Part shown: one piece after another, positions 47,989-57,808 of the stretch
Layout of the letters: the number at the start of each line of letters is the position of its first letter
Position numbering within the stretch: the first letter of the stretch is position 1
Notes under the pieces: generated by a model
Database searches by the model: none
The model's input: only the letters and a program-made list of their open reading frames with translations
What the model was told of the DNA's origin: nothing
Assembly (NCBI RefSeq): GCF_963675165.1
Contig: NC_087377.1
Coordinates: 7,457,122 to 7,521,121, forward strand
Reading direction: 5' to 3'
Length of the DNA stretch: 64,000 bases
Source of the DNA: Halichondria panicea
Lineage: Eukaryota > Porifera > Demospongiae > Suberitida > Halichondriidae
Program-made: the position numbers and the translations under genes

Positions 47989-48307
47989 GTTTGTCATTGC
48001 ATGTAAAATATTTATAGTGACACATGTATGTGTATCATACCTTCAATAACTGTGATTGTAAGAAATAGCCCAACTACAATGCACAAGGCAGTTGTCTGAC
48101 TTGCTATAGCTGCCACCAACTCCATCTACAAGAGCTACAATAAAAATAGTTTGACTCTAACTATGGGTTATAAAATTCATTACTAGCTTGTCGTCTGATA
48201 TCGGCTGTGGTCCTTGTAGATTCACGATCAGCTATAGCGCTAAATGTATAATAGCTAAATTAAGTCTTGCTATTCATAAAAATTAATAGTTAGCGTAGTC
48301 TACTTTC

Positions 48308-51300
48308 TTAAACCTTCGTTGTCAAATAAAAACGAGCAAAAGCTAAGAAGCTTGTGACTGGGTCTGCTTACCTGGATGCTCTAGCACTGCGTTTACAGTA
48401 TGGGTAGCCTCCACACAATAAGTCAGTACTTCTAATAGTGGCAGCTTTCGGTGTTAAAGCTTCGGTGTCTAATAAAAGCGAGCAAAATGTAGCTTGAACA
48501 GAACTTGCACATGCGTTACTTATAACTGAAGTGATCTTGTACCAGGTCCAGGAACAATGGAACAGGGTCACTAAAGTAGAAAGCTTGCTTTAGCTGACTG
48601 GGATCCTACTCCATGTAGGACCTGGAGCCCTACTTCTCTGAGACTCCAGGCTTCTTTGCTCACAAGAGGCTGTTTTCCTTGGCTCTGGCCGCCATTTTAA
48701 GTGGAGTTAGTCTACATATTATTATTTTGTGAGAGTTTGTTGGCCTGGAAAGAAAAAAACGCTTCGACCCGCCCTCCAGAATGGTAAGAAGCATCATATA
48801 AGAGCAAGAACACAGAGCTAGAAGTGTTTTTGGAAGTTTAAAATGACTACTAGTTTGTGTTGTTTCTAGTAACTTGATGATCGCTGAGAGCTTCCACTGG
48901 AAAATGTTTTGAAGACTGATACTTGTCATACAGGATGATACACCAATATATTTATCATGTGTGTGCTTCAAATTTTTATCATGGCATTTATAGTTTCACA
49001 AAAATCATTATAATGAATATTCATGAGCAAACTGTTTACCGTGACCTTATAACATCTGTCACAAGATATTGTTGTGTGAAGGCTATCCATGCGCTGTAAA
49101 CGCAGTGCTGTGGCATCCAGGTGAGTAGATAACCTGTGACAAACAAACCAACAGACTACTATACCCGTGGCCGCCCACTCACGCCTGGGGTAATTAATAG
49201 TCAACATGTGGCATTTATCTACTGCGCATGCTCAAACTCTTCATTCTGGGTGGGCTTATAATCGAGTGCATGAAAATACCTAGCCTCGATCCCAGGCCGA
49301 GTTTTCGCTTTTATAACGGTTAGGCGAACAACTGGGCCTGGTACTAGTTGTCTGCGCATGCGTCAAATTTTCATTGTATATTTGTGGTCGGCAAAAATAT
49401 TTAATAAATCAATAATGGAAATTTGTACACAGAAAATGCACAGAGTGAGTACACAAAAGATGCACATAGGGAGCTGCTTCACAAAGGCCTGGGGAGTTGC
49501 CAGTTGTGCTGCAGCACAATTACAGTGACCCAGGGCAACTTCAGGATGATTGAATGCCTTCAAATTACGTTTCAAAAAGATTTAGCAGGCTGCTGGACTT
49601 CTCTGATTCTAGGCCCCAACTCGTAACTCATTGCTTGAGAAAACGTAGATTCTCTTGATGTCTCTGAGCTACCCAGCAACGCTCGAATGAGCAGGTCATA
49701 CTCCAGTCCTGTGTCTGTGAGTATAGGACAATATTAAAAGAAACCAAAGACGGTTAAACCCTTACCTCAAACTGTCCAGTCTCGTCCGTTAGTATAGCCA
49801 AGAGGAGCACTGTTGGGATAGCTGGATATTAGCCATTGCTCCTGTACAGAGAAGTAGACATTTTAAATACGTGTAGATCTATACATATTAAATTTCTCGG
49901 TTATAGTGTCATTGTCGACGAGCTGATGATGGCAGCACCAAGTTCTCTAGCTCACACTCTTCACTTGATCCACCATATTAATGATGAAACTATAGTCTAC
50001 CTACATTCTTGCCAAACATGAACAAGACTTGATAGCATAGCCGGCCATAGGGCCCACACAAAAATATCTGACCTTAACAAGCTTGACAAAGCTTTATACC
50101 TCTTCCCTTGTTGTTCAGTCTTCAGAATAAGCTTCAGAGAAGAGAGAAGCTTCAGCTAAGAGCCATTCCAATCGATTCCAATAATGATAAAACGGGAACT
50201 GACTTCTAGTACACGATAGTACACGAATATAAATGTCACGAAAGTGAACGAGAATATCCATTCGTCAGAATCTGACGAACGACTGACACATGCGCAGACA
50301 ACTAGCAGGCCCAGTTGTTCGCCTAACCGTTATAAAAGCGAAAACTCGGCCTGGGATCGAGGCTAGAAAATACCCTGCAGAAACTTCGAAGCAAAAGACG
50401 GGATGGGCTTTTATTCAAGATGGGCTTATTTTCGCGAGGGTACGGTATATGTGTTTTATATCACCCCTATAATTATGTCCCCACTATGTATAGCACGGGA
50501 GGGACTGTATGACCTTGTTGATGCATGGTTATAATTATGATGATACAATGCACTGCAAGTATCATTGGACGGGGTCTTGTGTAATAATTATTGGTGATGT
50601 AATGTCCGAGGGCCGCATTAATATAATTATTGTACCCGTGCCATGCAAGCAATAACTAATACTAGCAGTATAAGGTCAAGAAGAGCTCCACCATTGAATT
50701 GAGCCATTGCTTGTATAAACGCTTGTTTAGTAAATGTGTTTATGGGATTCTATACTCTAGTACTGTACTTGTATTCTGTATTCTACCTATACCAAGAATG
50801 CGAGAAGAGTGTCAAACTACTGATCGATACCTCTACACAAAAACTGTGCACAAAGTAACGTGTGACGTCCTGTCAATTGCACGTGAGCAACTCGCATGCA
50901 ATTGATGACGTTTGCGCATAATTACACAACGCACAGAATTTGTTAATAGTGAGGAAAGAGTGAAGAGGATCAACCCGACTATTGTCTCTATTTAGATGAT
51001 TTTTGTGAAGAGATTGTCTTATCAGTGTGCAGTAAGCAGCTCTGATTGTTGAACGCGAACGACTAGCTAGAATCAGATGTCATTGTTCAATTGCCACACC
51101 CCTAAAACGTCATGGTTAACATTTACTAGGAGATTACTAGTATATATAGTTTACAATACTTCATCACGTGCGAGTCATGTTACTTTGTGCACCGTTTTTG
51201 TGTAGAGGTATCAGTAGTTTGATACTCTTCTCTTCTTATGCACGAAATTTTCAAGGCACTTAACTTTCATGGAATTACCTATAAAACATAAATTTCACGC

Positions 51301-51694
51301 TATACGTTATGTCAATGCACGTTGCATCCGCTGTTAGTAATGTTTGTGGAGGACCCTTGAAAACAACACGGTATACAGTATACGTGTATAAATTATACTA
51401 CTTGAAGTCAATTAGTACTATATGTTTCTAACTATAATTTATACAACATGTGTGCTAAATTTACCATCGCATGACTGTATGATATACTGGAAGTTACATG
51501 CACACCGAGGTATAATGAATGTCAAGCAGTAAGTGTACAGAATTATAATGAATGTCAAAGTAGTAAGTGTACAGAATTACAATACATTGTTTGCTGTATT
51601 CATGCATGCAGGTGGCAAGGTGCTCCGTTGTCTTCGGTAGTATAAGTGTTTGACTATAATTTAAGCGTTTGAGACAATAATGTTAACAACGAAC
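48308..51694. repeat. Arm B of giant inverted repeat
   Basis: Reverse complement of arm A, ending at gttaacaacgaac. Differences include a 17-bp local duplication near 50410 (atgggctt twice), small indels, and a different transposon at the shared insertion site. Confidence 0.85.
49281..50365. mobile_element. Mutator-like non-autonomous element 2 (in arm B)
   Basis: 1085 bp. Inverted ends of about 84 bp begin TAGCCTCGATCCCAGGCCGA. Flanked by GAAAATACC on both sides (49272-49280 and 50366-50374), the reverse complement of the target used by element 1 in arm A. The interior is nearly identical to element 3 in the opposite orientation. No transposase. Confidence 0.8.
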
Positions 51695-51770
51695 ACCCTA
51701 TGTTCAATTTTGACTATAATTTAAGCGTTTGAGACAATAATGTTAACAACGAACACCCTATGTTCAATTT
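51651..51770. repeat. Exact 60-bp tandem duplication at the outer edge of arm B
   Basis: Two consecutive identical 60-bp units starting tgactataatttaagcgttt and ending tatgttcaatt. Arm A has only one partial counterpart. Confidence 0.85.
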
Positions 51771-51796
51771 GAGTCACTCGTTATGTAGCCACGACT

Positions 51797-53577
51797 ATGT
51801 CTGATGGTGAGGATGACGTGTCTGGGATAGAAGTCAAAGGTATTTGATGTGCATATTTTTAAGCGAAATTCACACCCGGAATTTTCAGAGTCTAAGAGGA
51901 CACCCAGAAGAGGGGGTACACCAGCGCCCAAGATTGTAGGAGTCAAAGGTTAGTTTTTTTCCCAGTCCCTTCCCGTGTTGTGTTTATGTAGCAAATTTTC
52001 CAGCTACTGCTGACAAGACAAGATCTACCTCTACGTCTACACCAGCGTCCAAGATTGTAGGAGTCAATGGTTAGTTTTTTGCCCAGTCCCTTCCCGTGTT
52101 GTGTTTATGTAGCAAATTTTCCAGCTACTGCTGACAAGACAAGATCTACCTCTACGTCTACAAAGGGAATCACAGGTATCTGATTTCGAAATGTGCATTA
52201 TCGTGTACATAATATATATATGTGGCATGAACGTCTTACAATTGTGCAGAGCCCAAGAGAACGCTAAGAAGAAGGTGTCAAGCAATGCCCAAGGCTGCAG
52301 GTACACTGGGAGTCAAAGGTTTGTTTAATGACTACACTGTAAAAAAAAAAGTGCGGTGAGCACACTAAAACCGTCGCATATAGCACACTTTTTCAAAAAA
52401 GCGTACTATATGCGACGGTTTTAGTGTGTCCACCGCACTTTTTTTCAATCATTTTTTACAGTGTACCTAATACCTCCTTAGTGTTACGTCTGCGAAGGGT
52501 ATTACTATTAATGTCCCAATAATTATTTTACGCACATATATACGTGGCATACTGATACATGAAAGTCATACCATTTCCAGAGCCCAATATGACAATCGGA
52601 AGAGGGGGTACACCAGCGCCCAAGACTGTAGGAGTCAAAGGTTCATTGCCCAGTCCCATTCCAGCTACTCTTGACGAGACTAGAGGTGTTACGTCTGTTA
52701 AGAGCATCAAAGGTATCAGTGACGTGTATGCCAATACACGTGGCATAAAAGTCTTACAATTTTCAGAACCCAAGAGGACTCTCAGGCACACTGGGAGTCA
52801 AATGTTTGTTTATGTTGCTCAATCACATTATTCCAGCTACTTCTGCCGAGACGACCACCAATGGCACAGATCTTACATCTGCAAAAGGTATCGAATATGC
52901 CCATACGTATTGGTGTGAAGGTCATACAAATGTTCAGGGTCTAAAAGGCCAGCGCCCAAGGTTGAAGACACTCTGGGAGTCAAAAGAGGTTAGTTAAATT
53001 TCCAGTCACGTGCAGTGTTGTGGTTTTAATTAATCTATTTTAGCTACTTTTGACGAGACTACCTCCGCTGTCCAAGGCATTAATGAATGTGCTTATAATT
53101 ATGTGGCATAAAAATCATCCAATCTTTCAGGGTTCAAAATGAAACTCAGAGGAGAGAGTAAACCAGCGAGTAAACCAGCACCCAAGGTTGTAAGCACTCT
53201 GGAAGTCAAAGGTTAGTTTAAATTCCAGTCACAGTGTTGTGTTTTAATTTATTTATTCTAGCTGCTTCTGACGAGACTATTTCCGCTATCCACGGCATCA
53301 AAGGTATTATTGAACGTGGCTTGCACCCAGAACAATTTCGGGGTATACAAAAAGACACTGATTTTTATTATACACTCTACTCTGTTCACAATTATACAAA
53401 ATAATGGTACGTAACTAGAGTTACTTTGTATCGTACATGCAGAGCCAAAAAAGAGTGTGGATGAAGGAAAAAAGGTATTTCTGTCAATGTGTTATTCTCA
53501 GCAACATTTCTAGTATGATATATTTGTTTTTACAGTGTGGTTTCCGTTTGTATGAAGTCACAAGATCTGTTTGGTAG
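51797..53577 (+). CDS. Unrecognised gene built from alternating repeated small exons
   Basis: It opens with ATG at 51797 (MSDGEDDVSGIEVK). Two kinds of phase-1 exon then alternate. Type a (51889-51948, 52250-52318, 52581-52640, 52938-52988, 53131-53211) codes a basic Pro/Lys-rich unit such as RRGGTPAPKIVGVKG. Type b (52004-52069, 52125-52175, 52665-52712, 52837-52887, 53262-53303) codes an acidic/Thr-rich unit such as ATSDETISAIHGIKG. Exons 53443-53474 and 53536-53577 end the frame at TAG. Joined, these give about 231 aa. Two more units look decayed: an a-type at 52767 whose donor GGT is now TGT, and a b-type at 53044 without a donor. There is no signal peptide or membrane helix. The low-complexity charged sequence suggests a disordered intracellular or nuclear protein. 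I do not recognise a family, and expression is unproven. Confidence 0.5.
52334..52464. mobile_element. Near-perfect palindromic MITE
   Basis: acactgtaaaa...aagtgcggtg at the left and caccgcacttttttt...tttttacagtgt at the right, with ccgtcgcatatag mirrored in the centre. It lies in an intron of the repeat-exon gene. It could fold into a hairpin over most of its 131 bases. Confidence 0.75.
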
Positions 53578-53827
53578 TCAGGTAGATCAGAGTAAAACAC
53601 AAAACATTGAACATTGTTCATCATGATTGGTGTATACATTTTGTTTTATATATATAGAGTTAGACAGTTGAAGAAAAGTATGATGTGCAAAGTCTGATAG
53701 TATCTAGACATCCCTTTGAGCCCAGCAGCACTGGAAAAGTACAGTGTCCGGTTAATTGCTCATAACCGCAATGTCCGATTTATTGATCGAGATACCTTTA
53801 CCAGTTCAACTGAGCGTAGTGCAGAGC

Positions 53828-54915
53828 TAGCCTCGATCCCAGGCCGAGTTTTCGCTTTTATAACGGTTAGGCAAACAACTGGGCCTGGTACTAGTTGTCT
53901 GCGCATGCGTCAGTCGTTCGTCAGATTCTGACGAATGGATATTCTCGTTCACTTTCGTGACATTTATATTCGTGTACTATCGTGTACTAGAAGTCAGTTC
54001 CCGTTTTATCATTATTGGAATCGATTGGAATGGCTCTTAGCTGAAGCTTCTCTCTTCTCTGAAGCTTATTCTGAAGACTGAACAACAAGGGAAGAGGTAT
54101 AAAGCTTTGTCAAGCTTGTTAAGGTCAGATATTTTTGTGTGGGCCCTATGGCCGGCTATGCTATCAAGTCTTGTTCATGTTTGGCAAGAATGTAGGTAGA
54201 CTATAGTTTCATCATTAATATGGTGGATCAAGTGAAGAGTGTGAGCTAGAGAACTTGGTGCTGCCATCATCAGCTCGTCGACAATGACACTATAACCGAG
54301 AAATTTAATATGTATAGATCTACACGTATTTAAAATGTCTACTTCTCTGTACAGGAGCAATGGCTAATATCCAACTATCCCAACAGTGCTCCTCTTGGCT
54401 ATACTAACGGACGAGACTGGACAGTTTGAGGTAAGGGTTTAACCGTCTTTGGTTTCTTTTAATATTGTCCTATACTCACAGACACAGGACTGGAGTATGA
54501 CCTGCTCATTTGAGCGTTGCTGGGTAGCTCAGAGACATCAAGAGAATCTACGTTTTCTCAAGCAATGAGTTACGAGTTGGGGCCTAGAATCAGAGAAGTC
54601 CAGCAGCCTGCTAAATCTTTTTGAAACGTAATTTGAAGGCATTCAATCATCCTGAAGTTGCCCTGGGTCACTGTAATTGTGCTGCAGCACAACTGGCAAC
54701 TCCCCAGGACTTTGTGAAGCAGCTCCCTATGTGCATCTTTTGTGTACTCACTCTGTGCATTTTCTGTGTACAAATTTCCATTATTGATTTATTAAATATT
54801 TTTGCCGACCACAAATATACAATGAAAATTTGACGCATGCGCAGACAACTAGTACCAGGCCCAGTTGTTCGCCTAACCGTTATAAAAGCGAAAACTCGGC
54901 CTGGGATCGAGGCTA
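53828..54915. mobile_element. Mutator-like non-autonomous element 3
   Basis: 1088 bp, same family as element 2 but in opposite orientation and almost identical inside. Inverted ends TAGCCTCGATCCCAGGCC. Flanked by the 10-bp duplication AGTGCAGAGC (53818-53827 and 54916-54925). The ORFs shared with element 2 are short and do not resemble a transposase. Confidence 0.8.
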
Positions 54916-54925
54916 AGTGCAGAGC

Positions 54926-55640
54926 CTGATAGGAGTTTGAGCTTCATTTTTGGTCTGCAGCTAGCTAAAGAGTTCCGCTATAGTCCTCAATTTTCACATT
55001 TTCACAGGAGTCCTTACTGGTGAGAATATCAGCACTGTCCAAACTTACGTTGTTTTTGTTCGGCAATCGCTACCACCGGACAGCGTTTTCTTTCAGCTGT
55101 AAAACAAACAATTTTCACAGTATAGCTACACAATTTGGAGAATAGATAGCATAAGACATTAGCTTTAAAATGGTCTTTGAATGGTGTCTGTATCTTTTGT
55201 AGTTTTGACAATATCGGTGTCCGACATAATTATGATGACGTCCAGTGATTGATACTTTACTCTAGTTCCTGGTAAAATTAATACTAAGTACTGTACTGTG
55301 TCACAGTGTGTGGGAGGACAGATATTGCGGTTTACTCTTGGCCACGCTCAATTAAATTTGGCTACGTCAGTAGCAGATCACAAGACTTAGCGGGGCAGGC
55401 CTTCCTTTTTCTTAGTGGCTTCCTTTTTTCTTTCTTTGCTCCCTCCAATTATTCCCGTATGGTGTTAATATTGTGACAAACAACAGAAACAAAATTATAA
55501 CTGAAAAAGGAAGGCCTGCGAAGGAGGCTACAAACACGCTACTGTATATCAGACAATACAAATGTACAAAAGCAACAGACCAAAAGATAAGAGGGGGGGG
55601 CATACAGTTTAGCGGATACCATCCGCTGAAGGAGGTAAAG
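54926..55640. other. Intergenic, small inverted repeat 55388-55529
   Basis: No gene is seen. tagcggggcaggccttccttt and its inverted relative aaaggaaggcctgcgaagga bound a 142-bp element whose end (gaggcta) resembles the Mutator-like termini nearby, but no target duplication is visible. Confidence 0.45.
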
Positions 55641-56410
55641 TTTATTGGCGATGAAGCCACAGGCAGGCATTTCCTCTCCAAAGTGCAATGGCCAGGCGAT
55701 GAAACATATGCTTCAGTCTTGGTGGAGGATGAGGAATGTGTCATGGTTACTCTCCGATCGATGGCATTTCCTATGGCACCTATGATGTTGATTGCTTCTT
55801 CGCCTAGACCTCCTAGTGTTTCTGCCACAATGGGAATGAAGTTTACACCTATGGAGCGGCAGGCCTGTAGATGGGTGGTGAGTTTGCGCCTAACTCCAAC
55901 TTCTAGGGCGTGTCCAGGGGAGAAGGCAGCTTCATGAATGAGGGTTTGCTGGAGCGGTGAAATAACATGGACTTCCAAGGCAGCGGGCCTGCCACCTTGC
56001 CAAGTTGGGAGGAAGACGTCAGCGGGTCTTGACAGGGATTCTGGGATTAAACCTTGGGCCTCGCGAGATGGTCCAAGAGCTGCAGATTGAGCGGCTGAAA
56101 AAATGACATCTCTGACCGCATTGTGGCGGGTGATTCTGTCTCCATTTCCGCCACAGCCAACTTGATGGTCACCATACTCGTCTGCGGAGGTGCGACATGC
56201 TGGGCAGAGGTGGGGGGCACTGTGGAGAGGGATGCCGAGCCAATATTTCAAGCAGCTGTTGAATTCCTTGTCCTGCATGTGGAGGCCAAGCACATCTGAT
56301 GGCACCCCGTTCAACCGGTCTCCAGCATGGGGTAGAGCAGACGAGTTTGCCAAAGCACGAGCCCTGGTTGAAGGTGATGTGTCCAATAGCTTTTGGTACA
56401 TATACCAACC
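55640..56410 (-). pseudogene. Retrotransposon ORF fragment with CPxC zinc motif and nuclease-like motif
   Basis: A minus-strand frame open from 56620 to 55412 contains a conserved core from about 56410 to 55640. Features are VLGLHMQDKEFNSCLKYWLG, a zinc-type CPACRTSADEYGDHQVGC, RHNAVRD, RPADVFLPTWQGG followed by AALEVHVISPL, and ETLGGLGEEA. This block is known to me from C-terminal regions of non-LTR retrotransposon-type ORFs. The ADV...ALEV pair resembles a PD-(D/E)xK nuclease core. No reverse transcriptase palm is present, so this is a 5'-truncated fragment. The flanking parts of the open frame (for example the hydrophobic start) look fortuitous. Confidence 0.5.
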
Positions 56411-57808
56411 TATACCGTATACCTCGCTTGCGCATGCGCACCGAGGCATAATAAAATCAGCAAATCCAACTGCATGAAAAAATAGTACATCCAGTAATTC
56501 AAAGAGATTGTAAACTATAGAGCACAGAAGTGCTAACCCTCGGCTGTTGACATGAATAAATAGATCTATAAAAACCGAACTCAGGTGCATTAAGGACTGG
56601 GACCAACATAAAAAAGACATTTATAAGAGGCACTTCAACCTGCTGCTGTTTACTGTGTATATTAATCTGTGTAAAACTTTTATGATTAAATGAAACACTG
56701 GCTTCCATTCTCTAGGAAAATATTAAAATGAAGCCCCGCCCACTAATTGATCAGTGGGGGTGGTCCGTTTTGTCGAAGCACTATTTCACTTTTCTATTGA
56801 AAAATCGGCGTTTAATTAAACACTAAGGCTATACTAGCTATTGCTGCTGCTCATTATACTTAGTTCTATCTAAGCTAACAACTCACTCTAGCGCTTAGCC
56901 CTCCTGGTCTTTGCAAGGGAGAAATAACAGAAAGTTGTTTGATGTAGCAGTCTCATCTTGGATAGTAGGCTTCCCAGGGACACGGTCAACAATTTTTTGA
57001 CAAAGTACAAGGATAAATCAGCTAAGGAAGGCTTATGGAAGTCATCTATTGCCTCGCAAGCTTTACTAGAGGGTGTTTTAAACGCCGACTAAGTCACTTC
57101 TCTAAACTAGCTGAATTACTGCAAAATGAAAAGGGAGTGGTACGTTGAAGTAATGAACGCGTGGGCGGAACCATGGCGACCGTGTGGGCGGGGCTTATAA
57201 TTTGCAAATTCAGCAATAATTGAAGGTCCCAGTCCTTAATGCACCTGAGAAGGAATGTTCTAATAAAGAAGCAACAAACTAATAACTTTTAATAGAGATC
57301 GGTAAAGGATCACTTCAGCTGCAAATATGTAGATTTACCTCAAATAATGGTCGCGTGTATAGAGCTAGCCAACGTGCAAGTTAAGTTTTTTAGCTTTTAC
57401 TCGCTTATATATACGACAACGAAGTTTTAACATCGAAATCTGTTAAAACTATTGTATGAAGGCTACCCATGCTGTAAACGCAGAGCTATGGCATCCAGGT
57501 CAGCAGGCTCATAAATTACAAACAGACAGACAAACAAACAAACCAACGGACTACTATACCTGCTGGCCGCGGCACAGCCTCGGTTAACTTGAATCGATTT
57601 AGAGCATGCATGCATGCATAGACCACCCAGTTTCTACCGATATTCGATACAACCCATGAAAAGTCAAAGGAAATTTAAAGCAGCACTAACAGCATTATCA
57701 TCTACATGCCACAAGCAGCAGTGCAATGTACGTGTTAGTAAATTACATTTAATATAAAGAGGTGCATGTGCCTAATCTGCCGAGTAATTATATGAAGTTA
57801 TTATGTTC
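56411..57808. other. Repeat-rich spacer
   Basis: No gene recognised. The stretch at 57400-57600 is a further copy of the dispersed repeat at 43.4 kb (acgacaacgaagttttaaca, gctgtaaacgcagagctatg). The piece aggactgggaccaac near 56591 and its inverse ggtcccagtccttaatgcac near 57226 bound a possible inserted element of about 660 bp. Confidence 0.45.

Larger units (their letters stand above)
44167..48125 (-). pseudogene. Receptor copy 7 (type 2), minus strand, C-terminal half broken
   Basis: Exons on the minus strand: signal 48125-48041 (MELVAAIASQ, then a hydrophobic CIVVGLFLTITVI), Ig 47657-47370, FN3-like 47315-47013, 46953-46892, 46842-46659, 45988-45677, exon 7 44853-44555, stalk 44494-44408, and a possible membrane exon 44318-44167. 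The first six are open and in phase. Exon 7 lacks 7 bases (ggacatc of copy 3) near 44817, which leads to a stop, so the reading breaks before the membrane segment. The conserved tyrosine tail exon is absent. The only candidate after the stalk is a hydrophobic run largely coded by a TAATTATA repeat (LILIIAIIIIIIMLL). As read it could only yield a soluble Ig/FN3 ectodomain. The signal peptide differs from those of all other copies. Confidence 0.75.

Noticed and set aside
49423-50021. ORFs shared by Mutator-like elements 2 and 3
   Set aside because: Short, without transposase motifs; they are shared only because the two elements are near-identical copies.
55412-55640. C-terminal part of the 402-codon minus frame
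   Set aside because: It crosses a small inverted-repeat element and becomes low-complexity hydrophobic; treated as fortuitous extension.
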